Positions 9,289 to 17,751 of a DNA stretch of 64,000 nucleotides are shown here, in pieces. Source of the stretch: Abyssibacter sp036156195. GTDB lineage: Bacteria > Pseudomonadota > Gammaproteobacteria > Nevskiales > OUC007. Location of the stretch: NCBI GenBank assembly GCA_036156195.1, contig JAYZUZ010000007.1, forward strand, positions 189,913 to 253,912, written 5' to 3'. The notes under the pieces are model-generated. The model saw only the letters and a program-made list of their open reading frames with translations. It was not told where the DNA came from and did no database searches. The position numbers and the translations under genes were made by a program. Numbering within the stretch: the first letter of the stretch is position 1; each line of letters opens with the position of its first letter.

Positions 9289-10278
9289 TCAGGGTTGCTG
9301 GGGACGCATGAGTGTTAAGCGGTTACCCACCGATGACGAGGTATCGCCGATCTGCCCCTTCTCGGTCACCAGCCATTCGTCCGGCGCAAACATGGGTGAT
9401 CGACCCACGATCACTGAGGAAGGAAATGAATACCCACCCGGGTTGGTTGCACTGATCTGCGTGCCATCCAGTGCAATCCGGACGACGCGACCCGTGCTGT
9501 ACTCGGTCACGATCAAATCCTGCCCCGCCAGCGCCAGGTCATCCGGCACGCCAGCCAGCGTTGCGATCGTGGCGACCGCTCCTGCCGATCCGTCCGCCTC
9601 GATCTGCACCGCTCTCACCAGGCCAAGCGCGGGCGGCACCACCGAGGCATCCGTGACGAAGAGCTGGGACCCCAGTCGAACCAGGCCATTGGGGAATGCC
9701 AGCGGGGCTTGCAGCCAGGTGACCTGCTCAACCACCTGAAACGGATCGTCAGCGGCAAATCGCAGCCGGATAATCTTGGGCGAGGGCAGCCCGCCATTGC
9801 CGGGCAAGGGCCCGTCCACGACGTAGAGACTGCCGTCAGCGCCCATGGCCATACCGTTAGGCAGGGCCGTATCGAGGTACTGATAAATCGGCGTCAGTTC
9901 GGGCGTGGCGGTGAGTCGTCCTGCAAACAGCTCCCCGCTGCCACAGCTCGCGTACAGCACATCCGCATGATGCGCCAAGCCGGTGAAGTTGCAATCGCTG
10001 GCCGATAGCGCCGTCAGCTCAACGACCGTCTCGTCCGTGCGCACAGACTCGAACACGTTGGTGCCACCAGACACGAACAGGCGACCGTCCGGCGTAAACA
10101 AGAGGTTCTCGGCATCCGGCACCCTAGCCACGGCCGCAATGTCATTGCAGCCCGTTTCGATACACAGCGACGATGCACCGCTCCCCTCGTCCACCGGCTC
10201 CGCACCGTCATGGCTGCACGCTGAGAGTGCGCATACGGTCCACACCGACCACGCGGTCATTCGCACTGTTCTGTTCAC
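9289..10278 (-). CDS. SMP-30/gluconolactonase-like beta-propeller lipoprotein
   Basis: 329 residues from a GTG at 10278 preceded by GGGGGAG. A lipoprotein signal ends in LSAC. The remainder is built of propeller blades of SMP-30/NHL style (LLFTPDGRLFVSGG, LPNGMAMGADGSLYVVDG, FPNGLVRLGSQLFVTD, VPDDLALAGQDLIVTEY), with paired-cysteine sites at DCNF and ASCGSG. It is the first gene of a lipoprotein-kinase-DUF305 set and could feed an extracytoplasmic cue to the kinase, but that is inference. No enzymatic activity can be assigned with confidence. Confidence 0.75.
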   Translation of the reverse strand: MNRTVRMTAWSVWTVCALSACSHDGAEPVDEGSGASSLCIETGCNDIAAVARVPDAENLLFTPDGRLFVSGGTNVFESVRTDETVVELTALSASDCNFTGLAHHADVLYASCGSGELFAGRLTATPELTPIYQYLDTALPNGMAMGADGSLYVVDGPLPGNGGLPSPKIIRLRFAADDPFQVVEQVTWLQAPLAFPNGLVRLGSQLFVTDASVVPPALGLVRAVQIEADGSAGAVATIATLAGVPDDLALAGQDLIVTEYSTGRVVRIALDGTQISATNPGGYSFPSSVIVGRSPMFAPDEWLVTEKGQIGDTSSSVGNRLTLMRPQQP

Positions 10279-10329
10279 TCTCTCCCCCTGCCTACCGCGC
10301 CGCTTGTATGCGACGTCCTGTCCTTCAGT

Positions 10330-11121
10330 CTATCCGGAGATCTCAACCCCCAGACGCTGCAAAATCCCGTCGAACTCATCGAGACTGTGAAACGCCACGC
10401 GGAACTCACCCTTCTGTCCGTCGAAATCAATCTGTACACGATTGCCCAGCGCTTCGGTGAGCTGCTGCTCCACCGCCTGCCATTGCGCATCACGCCGCCG
10501 AGGCGCGCTCGCGGTGCCCGACTGCTTCAGCGCAGACCGGCACCGTGACTCCAGCACCCGCACGGACCAACCACCGGATACTGCATCCATGGCCATTCCC
10601 GGTTGCTGGTTCACAGGCAAGCCGGCCAGTGCCTTGGCATGGCCCAACGAGAGTAAGCGCTCGTTCACCAACTTCTGCACGGGCTCCGCCAGTTTGAGCA
10701 GTCGCAAATAGTTGCTGACGTACTCACGTGACTTGCCGACGCGCTTGGCGGCCTCGGCGTGCGTGAGGCCGTAGTGATCTGCGAGAAACTGCAGGCCCGC
10801 AGCCGCCTCGATCGGCGTCAGCGATTCGCGTTGCAAATTCTCGATCAGGCCCAGCACCATGGCTTCGTCGTCACTGAGATCGTCCCGAACAATGGCGGGA
10901 ATCTCGTGCAAACCCGCACGCTGGGCTGCCCGCCAGCGGCGCTCGCCGGCCAGCAGTTCGTAACCGTGATCCAGCGACCGCACGACCACGGGCTGGACGA
11001 CGCCGGACTCACGCACAGACGCCGCCAGCTCCTCGATACGCTGGGGATCGAACACCCGGCGAGCCTGGAGGGTCCCTGGACGGATCAGGTCAATCGGCAA
11101 ATGGCGAACGGCAGCGTCCAC
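10330..11121 (-). CDS. parB: ParB-family CTPase/DNA-binding protein, solitary
   Basis: 263 residues. The ParB core is intact: box I LQARRVFDPQRIEELAASVRE (19-39), GERRWRA (59-65), ENLQRES (94-100) and a helix-turn-helix LTHAEAAKRVGKSREYVSNYLRLLKL (119-144), then a C-terminal dimerisation tail. In chromosomal ParB the basic N-terminal peptide that stimulates ParA lies before box I; here box I begins almost at once, so that peptide appears absent. No parA is adjacent; neighbours are acyP and a lipoprotein gene. It may be a second ParB used as a nucleoid or plasmid-derived regulator rather than the main segregation protein. Confidence 0.85.
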   Translation of the reverse strand: MDAAVRHLPIDLIRPGTLQARRVFDPQRIEELAASVRESGVVQPVVVRSLDHGYELLAGERRWRAAQRAGLHEIPAIVRDDLSDDEAMVLGLIENLQRESLTPIEAAAGLQFLADHYGLTHAEAAKRVGKSREYVSNYLRLLKLAEPVQKLVNERLLSLGHAKALAGLPVNQQPGMAMDAVSGGWSVRVLESRCRSALKQSGTASAPRRRDAQWQAVEQQLTEALGNRVQIDFDGQKGEFRVAFHSLDEFDGILQRLGVEISG

Positions 11122-11210
11122 ACGTCAGAACAGGCAGGAATTAGGGTCGCGCAGTGTAGCAGCGCACCGATCTCACCCTCACCGACAGCCAGGTGTAAAC
11201 CCAGGCCAGC

Positions 11211-11504
11211 TCAGCGGATTTCAAAACCGCTGCCCAGGGTCTGGTCCTCCACCGCATCGGAGTACCAGACACTCTCGACCTGGGCTGCGCCAGGCCCTTC
11301 ATGCAACCAAGCCACCAGCTTGTCCAACGGACCGGCCTGCCCCAGGGCGACGCCTTCCACGCAGCCGTCCGATCGGTTACGTACCCAGCCGCTGAGCCCA
11401 AGCCCGCGCGCGGCATCGCGCGTGGCCGCGCGAAAACCGACGCCTTGCACACGCCCGGACACGACGAAACCACGACAGGTTTGCCGCTGCGTGTCCTGTA
11501 TCAT
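11211..11504 (-). CDS. acyP: acylphosphatase
   Basis: 97 residues, normal length for the family. The substrate-binding loop GRVQGVGFR places the phosphate-binding Arg at 25, and GWVRNRSDG gives the catalytic Asn43; both are the residues expected in acylphosphatases, which hydrolyse carboxyl-phosphate bonds such as acetyl phosphate or 1,3-bisphosphoglycerate. The C-terminus GFEIR matches the usual F-x-I-x end. It lies 89 bp upstream of the ParB gene on the same strand and only 27 bp from the divergent gene at 11532. Confidence 0.93.
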   Translation of the reverse strand: MIQDTQRQTCRGFVVSGRVQGVGFRAATRDAARGLGLSGWVRNRSDGCVEGVALGQAGPLDKLVAWLHEGPGAAQVESVWYSDAVEDQTLGSGFEIR

Positions 11505-11531
11505 CCCGTTCTCCTTGCCAATCGATGTGTC

Positions 11532-12194
11532 ATGCGCAAGCTATTGCCTCGCTGGCGCCGGCGTTCCGGCGCAATGGCGGCCGATGCGGTCCCGGCCCAG
11601 GGCACGGCGACCGAGCACACGCGGCTGCGCGCCACCGTGCCCGGCCTCTTCGGCCGCGAGCCATTGTTGCGCATCGATGTCGATGTGGAAACGCGGCGTG
11701 ACACCGATGGCGAAACCCTGCGAATCACCGCCCAGTTCGATGGCCATGTACACGCACCGCCTGCGCCGGCGCTCACGCCGCCGCCCGCCAGCGGTCGTTC
11801 CCTGAAGCTGGCTGCACAGGCACGCATGGGGCAGGCCCTGGAGCGCGTTGCACAGCATCCACTGGTTCGCGAGGGTCTGAGCCGGGCAGCCGGCCACCTG
11901 CGCAGCCAGTTGGTCATCGAAGCCTCGACACGACCGCTGGCCAAAGGAGCCACCGCACTGATCCCGGCCGGACTGACCCGCATCGGCTTTGGCGCAACCG
12001 CTGCAGACGATGCGCCCTACCCGGTCGTCGAAGCCTGGCAGGGACCGGCGTCCAAGCAGGGCGGCGCCTCGCATGTGGGGGTTGTCCAGATCGGCAAGCG
12101 CCACCTGCCCAGCGGCATGCAGCGTCAACTGGGCAACCGACCCTTCAACCTCAGCGCCGTCATCGCCCATCAGCTGACGCCAGAAGACAACTAA
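11532..12194 (+). CDS. hypothetical protein
   Basis: 220 residues, not recognised. A very basic N-terminus (MRKLLPRWRRRSG) is followed by a region RLRATVPGLFGREPLLRIDVDVETR and two helical segments, with a C-terminal part resembling a small alpha/beta fold (HVGVVQIGKRHLPSGM). No signal peptide or membrane span. The ATG at 11532 lacks a good ribosome site; the frame is open further upstream but would overlap acyP on the other strand. A strong terminator follows directly. Confidence 0.6.
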   Translation: MRKLLPRWRRRSGAMAADAVPAQGTATEHTRLRATVPGLFGREPLLRIDVDVETRRDTDGETLRITAQFDGHVHAPPAPALTPPPASGRSLKLAAQARMGQALERVAQHPLVREGLSRAAGHLRSQLVIEASTRPLAKGATALIPAGLTRIGFGATAADDAPYPVVEAWQGPASKQGGASHVGVVQIGKRHLPSGMQRQLGNRPFNLSAVIAHQLTPEDN

Positions 12195-12215
12195 TCCAAC
12201 CGGCCTGGCCACAAA

Positions 12216-12240
12216 AAAGGCCGGGACTCGCCCGGCCTTT
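12216..12240. terminator. bidirectional intrinsic terminator
   Basis: Perfect 10-bp stem AAAGGCCGGG / CCCGGCCTTT with loop ACTCG, flanked by A-runs on the left and Ts on the right, between the ends of the convergent genes at 12194 and 12261. Confidence 0.9.
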
Positions 12241-12260
12241 CTCGCGTCATGCCACGCGGG

Positions 12261-13532
12261 CTACAACACGCCTAGCCGGCGAATCGTCTCCATCGTCAAG
12301 CCGCCCGAGGACAGACTGTTGTCGCGCTGGAAGCGCCCCACCGCCGCCATGGTCTGCTGGCCGATACGCCCATCGATGGGCCCCGGATCGTAGCCACGCT
12401 GCTGCAACGCGGTCTGCAGTTTGCGAACGACATTGGGCGTCGTATTGGTCTCGCAGAGAATGCTGCGCCAGGCCACCCGCGAATCGGACACCTTGACGCT
12501 CTTGGTCACGGTCTCGTACTCCGCAGGAATGGTCTTGCGCACCTCGCGGGCGGGCTCGACGAGACGGCGGACGCGCACGGTCTCGTACTCAGCCGGGGTC
12601 GCGACTTTCTTCACCTCAGCAGGACGTGACAACACCTTCTTACGCACGGTGGTGTACTCCGCCGGCACGGTGATCTTGCGCGTCGTGGCCGGCGTCACGA
12701 GGACGCGCTTTTCCACGTTCCTGTACTCGGCGGGCACCTCGACCAGGCAGAGAATCTCACCGGTGGCCTCGTCGAGCTTTTCGATCGGGCCGCGGCCTTT
12801 CTTCCAAGTTGTGTAGGCCGGACGCACCAGCTGCCGCTCGGTGACGGTCTTGTAGACCGCCGGTACCGTGTCGACCTTTTCCGTGGCCGGTTTGACCAGC
12901 ACACGCTCTTCAACGGTGGTGTAGACCGCAGGCGAGACCTCGACGATCTCTTCACCGGCCTCTTTGACCAGCACGCGCTGCTCAGCCCATTCGTAGCGCG
13001 CCGGAATGACCTCGACCTCTTCACCCGCAGGCTTAACCAGCACGCGCTCGGTGCGCTCCTCGTAACTTGGCGGCGTCACCACACGCGCATAACACTCACC
13101 CGGCTTGGGATTGGGCGGCATCATGCCGTCTCCCAGAGAGCTGCTTTGTGGAGGAGGCGCGGCCGCAATGGGCTGCTCGGCCAGACGCCGGGCGGTCTCC
13201 GCCTGGGCGGCCTGGGCGCGCCGCTGGGCTTCCAGTTCCTGCGCCAGCGCCTCGTTGCGCGCGCGCTGCGCGGCCAGTTCGCGCTCCAGTTCGAGGTCAC
13301 GATTATTCGACGGCTGGGCCTGCACCGGCTGAGGCGCAGCGGGTCGACGCTGTCTCGCCTGATCCAGTTCAGCAGACAGGGATCGGTTGGCGGCGCGCTC
13401 CTTGGCCAGCTCCCGCTCCAGCGCCGCCACATCGGCATCGTCCTGCGCTGTCGTCGCAAATGGATTGCTGGCGCAACCGGCCAGTGCTGCGACACACAAG
13501 GCGACGCCTGCTAGTCGTACGTTACGATTCAT
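12261..13532 (-). CDS. lipoprotein with coiled coil, PAxYxTV repeats and peptidoglycan-binding domain
   Basis: 423 residues. The lipoprotein signal ends LAGC (Cys20). Residues ~34-118 form an Ala/Glu/Arg/Gln coiled coil. Residues ~153-348 hold about eight ~23-residue repeats of the form P-A-x-Y-x-T-V-x-x-R-V-L-V-x-P-A, and ~365-423 is a PG_binding_1 domain (LQTALQQRGYDPGPIDGRIGQQT). The arrangement suggests an outer-membrane lipoprotein that reaches peptidoglycan, in the style of Lpp/Pal-type tethers, but with a repeat region I do not recognise. Two lone cysteines at 262 and 360 are in or next to the repeat region. Confidence 0.8.
   Translation of the reverse strand: MNRNVRLAGVALCVAALAGCASNPFATTAQDDADVAALERELAKERAANRSLSAELDQARQRRPAAPQPVQAQPSNNRDLELERELAAQRARNEALAQELEAQRRAQAAQAETARRLAEQPIAAAPPPQSSSLGDGMMPPNPKPGECYARVVTPPSYEERTERVLVKPAGEEVEVIPARYEWAEQRVLVKEAGEEIVEVSPAVYTTVEERVLVKPATEKVDTVPAVYKTVTERQLVRPAYTTWKKGRGPIEKLDEATGEILCLVEVPAEYRNVEKRVLVTPATTRKITVPAEYTTVRKKVLSRPAEVKKVATPAEYETVRVRRLVEPAREVRKTIPAEYETVTKSVKVSDSRVAWRSILCETNTTPNVVRKLQTALQQRGYDPGPIDGRIGQQTMAAVGRFQRDNSLSSGGLTMETIRRLGVL
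12489..13076 (-). repeat. tandem ~69-bp coding repeats (about 8 units)
   Basis: Coding repeats inside the lipoprotein gene; each unit encodes P-A-x-Y-x-T-V followed by R/K-V-L-V-x-P-A. One unit is interrupted by a ~20-residue insert (WKKGRGPIEKLDEATGEI). The units are diverged at DNA level, so they look old rather than recently expanded. Confidence 0.75.
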
Positions 13533-13655
13533 CCTGACTCCCTAGATGGTCAACGTTCGCGGATTCCGCTTGCGGGATCGAGTGCGAGCGGTCCTGAATT
13601 ATCCGTTCCAACAAGTGAATGTGATGTTAAAACGCCAGCCGAAGCCGGCAAACTT

Positions 13656-14975
13656 GTGTTAAGTCGCCGCCGAACGATTCTCCAACTCGCATTGCCGATC
13701 ATCGGCGGGATGACATCCCAGAACATCCTGAACCTCATCGACATTGCCATGGTGGGCCGCCTCGGCGCGGCTGCATTGGCCGGTGTCGGCATGGCGGGCT
13801 TTCTGAACTTCATGGCAGTGGGCGCTATCACCGGCCTCTCGGCAGGCGTGCAGGCCACCAGCGCCCGGCGTGTCGGTGAGGGTCGCGAGGGGGAGTCTGC
13901 CGTACCGCTGAATAACGGGCTGCTCATCGCGGCAGGCATCGGCCTACCCCTGTCCATGTTGCTTTGGTTTCTGGCTCCCGGAGTTGTCTCTGCACTGCTG
14001 GACGACCCCGCAGTGGCCCGCGAAGGCACGACCTACTGGCAGGGCCGCCTGCTGGGGGTGGTCGCCATTGGTGCGAATTTCTGTTTTCGCGGTTTCTGGA
14101 GTGGCGTCGGCCAGACTCGGGTCTATCTGGGCACGCTGGTGACTACGCATGTGCTCAATGTGCCAATCAGCTATTGCCTGATCTTTGGACAGCTCGGACT
14201 CCCGGAACTGGGGGCCTACGGCGCTGGATTGGGTACGAGCATCGCAGTCTGGATCGGCACCGGGATTTACCTGACCGTGGCCTGGCGTTTGGCGAGTGCG
14301 CGGGGGTTCTTGCATGCCCGCGGACAAACAGGCGATTTCGGCCGCCTTATCCGGCTGGCCCTGCCCAACTCCGTGCAGCAGGCACTGTTTGCCGCCGGGT
14401 TTGCCGTGCTGTTCTGGATGATCGGGCAAGTGGGCATGGACGAGCTGGCCGTAGCGACCGTCCTGATCAACATCATGCTGGTGGCCATTCTTCCCGCCAT
14501 CGGCTTCGGCCTGGCCGCGGGCACGCTTTCCGGTCAGGCGCTGGGCCGGCGTGATGCGGATGACGCCCGGCGCTGGGCCTGGGAAGTCGCCCGCATCGGC
14601 GGGTTCTGGCTGGGCTTGCTGGGCCTGCCCATGCTGCTGGTACCCGGCCAACTGCTGGCCCAGTTCCTGGATGAGACGGTATTGGTCGAACTGGGGCGGA
14701 TTCCCCTGCAGTTATTCGCCGTCGGGCTGGTCATCGACGGCGTCGGCATTATTCTGATGCAGGCACTGCTGGGCGTCGGCGCAAGCCGGAGCGTGATGCT
14801 GGTTGCAGTGGGCCTGCAATGGATGCTGTTTCTGCCGGTGGTTTACCTGCTGGGGCCTGTGCTGCAAACCGGACTCATCGCCATCTGGTTAGCGATGTTT
14901 GCCTGGCGCGGCCTGCAAACCGGACTGTTTGCATATTTATGGCAACGCGGGCGCTGGCGCCACGCACGGGTCTAG
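13656..14975 (+). CDS. MATE-family multidrug exporter
   Basis: 439 residues, about 12 predicted membrane spans. The N-terminus LALPIIGGMTSQNILNLIDIAMVGRLG is typical of MATE/DinF transporters, which export cationic drugs in exchange for Na+ or H+. A second copy of the fold starts near LIRLALPNSVQQALFAAGFAVLFWMIG. The start is a GTG at 13656 without a strong Shine-Dalgarno. Its stop codon shares the palindrome CTAG with the stop of the convergent gene. Substrate unknown. Confidence 0.92.
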   Translation: MLSRRRTILQLALPIIGGMTSQNILNLIDIAMVGRLGAAALAGVGMAGFLNFMAVGAITGLSAGVQATSARRVGEGREGESAVPLNNGLLIAAGIGLPLSMLLWFLAPGVVSALLDDPAVAREGTTYWQGRLLGVVAIGANFCFRGFWSGVGQTRVYLGTLVTTHVLNVPISYCLIFGQLGLPELGAYGAGLGTSIAVWIGTGIYLTVAWRLASARGFLHARGQTGDFGRLIRLALPNSVQQALFAAGFAVLFWMIGQVGMDELAVATVLINIMLVAILPAIGFGLAAGTLSGQALGRRDADDARRWAWEVARIGGFWLGLLGLPMLLVPGQLLAQFLDETVLVELGRIPLQLFAVGLVIDGVGIILMQALLGVGASRSVMLVAVGLQWMLFLPVVYLLGPVLQTGLIAIWLAMFAWRGLQTGLFAYLWQRGRWRHARV

Positions 14976-16357
14976 ACAGCGAGGATGTGCAGCCCGTGGC
15001 CCGTTTCCGCTTGCTGAGCCGCCGCCAACGCGCGGCCAGCCAGGTCCATGAACTCCGAGACGCTACCGATATCGCTGGGGCAGCCAATGGCAATGCCGGC
15101 CGCGACATGGGGCGGATGGATGGCCGTCTCGGCATCCGTGGAGCACGCGCCGCGAATCACCATCCGCAGGCGGTCTGCCAGTTTGCGGGCGACGAGCTCA
15201 TCGCCCCCGGTGGCGATGACAGCAAAGCTGTCCTGATCCAGCCGGCCCACAAGTTCGTTGGAGCGTCGCACGTTGCCGAGTAGCGCCTGACCGATCTGGC
15301 GCAACATGAGACTGCGCGTCTCCTGTGTGTAGTGGGCTGGCCATTCAATCGCGAGCACGGTGAGCGCGAGGGCCGTGTCGTCGTTCATCGCCCAGTTCCA
15401 GCTTCGCTCCAGCTCACCAAAAAAGGCATCGCGGGATGGCAGGCCAGTCTCCGTATCCGGGTCACGCAGACGGATGACTTCGCGCTCAAGACAACGCTCG
15501 CGGGAGACCTCGCGCCCGACACAAATCATGTACTGGCGTGGTCCATGGGTGACACGCCGCGCGCGGATCTCGATCGGCATGCGGCGGCCGGGGCCATTAA
15601 AGACTTCCAGCTCGACCGTGGCCTGACCGTAGTATTCGATGGATGCCCGCAGCCGCTGCCAGCCCGTTGGTCCGGCGGCGAAAATGCGCTCCGCGCTCAG
15701 CTGACCACCGTGGACTTCCGAACGATCCGTCCCACTGATCCGCCGGACTTCGGCATTGGCCTCGACGACCACGCCGGTGCTGAGATCGATGACGAACAGG
15801 TAATCCCGGCACTCATCGGCGAGCGCAAAGAAGAGTTCCAGCCGTTGGGAATGCTCGGCCATTTGCTGGCGAACTCGCGCGGTGCCAATGGCCGCATGAA
15901 TCGCCAGCGACAGCCGGGCTGTGTCCATGTCGTCTTTGGGCAGTACGTCGTGCGCACCCAAGCGGATGGCGTCCCTAGACAGGGAAACATCCATCACACC
16001 CGACACCAGAATCAGGCCGACCGGCTCGATGTTGGCGAGCATGTTCAGCAGGTCCAGCCCCGTCATGTCGGGAAGCACATGGTCGATCAGCATGCAGGCC
16101 ACACGATGGGTCCGCAGCATCTCGACCGCATCCTGCGCGGTCTCTGCCTCAACCATCTTGAGCCCAACGGTGGCGCCATCGGCCAGCAGCCGCCGAATCA
16201 ACAGGCGATCACTGGCATCGTCGTCCACCACCAGAAGCTGGTCACGCACGGGATCACCGCCCGCGCTCATTCGCTCGCGGGGATTGCGGCCCAGCCGCTT
16301 GCGCAGCGAGTCGCTGGCCTTGGATGCCACATGCGATTCCATGCCGCCAGCATACAC
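14972..16357 (-). CDS. receiver-PAS-degenerate GGDEF response regulator
   Basis: 461 residues. A receiver domain (about 38-160: LLVVDDDASD, phospho-acceptor Asp in LIDHVLPDM, LVSG, LPKDD) is followed by a PAS-like domain (about 172-290) and a GGDEF-type domain (RDPDTETGLPSRDAFF ... GIAIG). The catalytic GGDEF position reads RLDQDSFAVI, so the active-site GG and one acidic residue are lost; the nearby GGDEL lies downstream of the site and is not equivalent. It is therefore probably not a diguanylate cyclase, and may bind nucleotide or a partner instead. An alternative start is the ATG at 16342. Confidence 0.85.
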   Translation of the reverse strand: MYAGGMESHVASKASDSLRKRLGRNPRERMSAGGDPVRDQLLVVDDDASDRLLIRRLLADGATVGLKMVEAETAQDAVEMLRTHRVACMLIDHVLPDMTGLDLLNMLANIEPVGLILVSGVMDVSLSRDAIRLGAHDVLPKDDMDTARLSLAIHAAIGTARVRQQMAEHSQRLELFFALADECRDYLFVIDLSTGVVVEANAEVRRISGTDRSEVHGGQLSAERIFAAGPTGWQRLRASIEYYGQATVELEVFNGPGRRMPIEIRARRVTHGPRQYMICVGREVSRERCLEREVIRLRDPDTETGLPSRDAFFGELERSWNWAMNDDTALALTVLAIEWPAHYTQETRSLMLRQIGQALLGNVRRSNELVGRLDQDSFAVIATGGDELVARKLADRLRMVIRGACSTDAETAIHPPHVAAGIAIGCPSDIGSVSEFMDLAGRALAAAQQAETGHGLHILAV

Positions 16358-16400
16358 CTACGCAGGGACGCGCAGGCCAGGGAAAAAGGTGACGAGTACT

Positions 16401-16445
16401 TGCCGACGCAGCCCCAAACGACTCGGTCTCGGGGCCGCGTCGGCA
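16401..16445 (-). terminator. strong hairpin downstream of desaturase gene
   Basis: Arms 16401-16415 and 16431-16445 pair at 14 of 15 positions with a 15-nt loop. On the minus strand a T-run follows about 12 nt after the stem, so termination is plausible but not classic. Confidence 0.55.
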
Positions 16446-16455
16446 GAAAAAGCGA

Positions 16456-17619
16456 TCAGGCAGGTGCCGCCAGACGGGTGGTCACGGCTTCGCCCAGCAT
16501 GAGGCGGGCACGCAGGACGATATCGTCCATCGACGGCGAATGCGCGAACTTCTGTCGTGCCTTGGCGCGGAGTTCTTCCACGCTGGGCAGCTCCGGCAGT
16601 TCGGGCAGCTCGAACTGATGCAACGCATCCCGGCCGCGCTCGATGCGCTGGGCCAGATTGCGCTTGAACTCGTCCACGGCAATGCCGCTGCGATTCAGGC
16701 GGGCGCGCACATTCTCAGCCAGGGTGTCGGCGCAAACGCTGGCGGCCAACTGCGCGGCCACGCGGTCCTTGAGTTCGGACGAGAGTTTGCGCTCACCGGC
16801 CAGCACATGCTTCGGCGGCTGTTTCAGATCCCAGACGATGCCCACCCAGGACAGCATCTTGAGGATGTAATAGGTCGGGTCCCACTCGTACCACCGGAAG
16901 CCCTGCCGGGTGCTGGACATGAAGTAGTGGTGGTTGTTGTGCCAGCCCTCGCCCATGGTCAGGAAGGCCAGGACCGGGTTGTTGCGCGAATCGTCGCCAG
17001 TCAGATACCGCTGCTTGCCCCAGACATGACACAGGGAATTGATCGTAAAGGTCGAGTGGTAGACCAGCACCGTCGAGAAGAAGAACCCGAACCACAGGCC
17101 TGACCAGCCGAACAGCGCCAGCACGGCCAGCCCCATGATGATCGCAGGCAGAAAGCGCTGGCGATCCAGCCACACCAGTTCCGGAAACTTGGTCAGATCC
17201 GGCACGTTGTCGTAGTTCGCTTCCTGGGCCTGGTTGTTCCAGATCCAACCCATGTGCGAGAACCAGAAACCATACTGCCGCGGGCTGTGCATGTCCTTGG
17301 GCGTATCGGAGTGACGGTGGTGGTCGCGATGCTTGGAGGCCCACCAGATCAGACCGGACTGCGCTGTGGACTGCGCCAGAAAACCGATGATGAACTGGAA
17401 CACGCGACCCGTCTTGTAGGACCGGTGCGCAAAGTAGCGGTGATAACCGGCGCCAATTGCAAAGATGCGCACCCAGTACAGGGTCACACAGACCACGATA
17501 TCGGTGGTCGAAACGCCAGTGAAGAAGGCGCCAAGCGCTGCGATGTGGACCCCGAAGAATCCGAGCATCGCGCCGATGCTAGCGGGCGTGAATTTCTTGT
17601 CGTACGTCAGTTCAGCCAT
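16456..17619 (-). CDS. acyl-CoA delta-9-type fatty acid desaturase
   Basis: 387 residues. Three histidine boxes are intact: HRYFAH (60-65), HRDHH (97-101) and HNNHH (227-231), ligands of the di-iron centre in membrane stearoyl-CoA-type desaturases. Membrane spans flank them. Residues ~290-387 form a helical, charged tail rich in Leu/Ala/Arg. The enzyme introduces a cis double bond in saturated acyl chains, controlling membrane fluidity. It lies downstream of prfC on the same strand with its own 133-bp leader. Confidence 0.92.
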   Translation of the reverse strand: MAELTYDKKFTPASIGAMLGFFGVHIAALGAFFTGVSTTDIVVCVTLYWVRIFAIGAGYHRYFAHRSYKTGRVFQFIIGFLAQSTAQSGLIWWASKHRDHHRHSDTPKDMHSPRQYGFWFSHMGWIWNNQAQEANYDNVPDLTKFPELVWLDRQRFLPAIIMGLAVLALFGWSGLWFGFFFSTVLVYHSTFTINSLCHVWGKQRYLTGDDSRNNPVLAFLTMGEGWHNNHHYFMSSTRQGFRWYEWDPTYYILKMLSWVGIVWDLKQPPKHVLAGERKLSSELKDRVAAQLAASVCADTLAENVRARLNRSGIAVDEFKRNLAQRIERGRDALHQFELPELPELPSVEELRAKARQKFAHSPSMDDIVLRARLMLGEAVTTRLAAPA

Positions 17620-17751
17620 GAGTCTCTACGTTTGTCGTCCCGGCAGGCTTTCGTTCATCGAATGCAGCTGCCGCACACCTAAATGGGCCTGTCATGATTC
17701 AACAGGCAAGTTCGGTGCCCTGGTCCCGCAACAAGCAGGTCAAGACACGGA

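Noticed and set aside
10330..12194. Possible parS sites near the ParB gene
   Set aside because: I saw no TGTTTCACGTGAAACA-like palindrome around the gene.
14862..14926. 14-nt direct repeat (CTGCAAACCGGACT) inside the MATE gene
   Set aside because: Encodes the same short helix motif LQTGL twice; looks like coincidence of codons rather than a mobile or regulatory repeat.
15200..15225. GGDEL sequence in the response regulator
   Set aside because: It lies ~10 residues downstream of the structural GGDEF position (RLDQDSF) and is in the loop after the strand, so it is not an active site.
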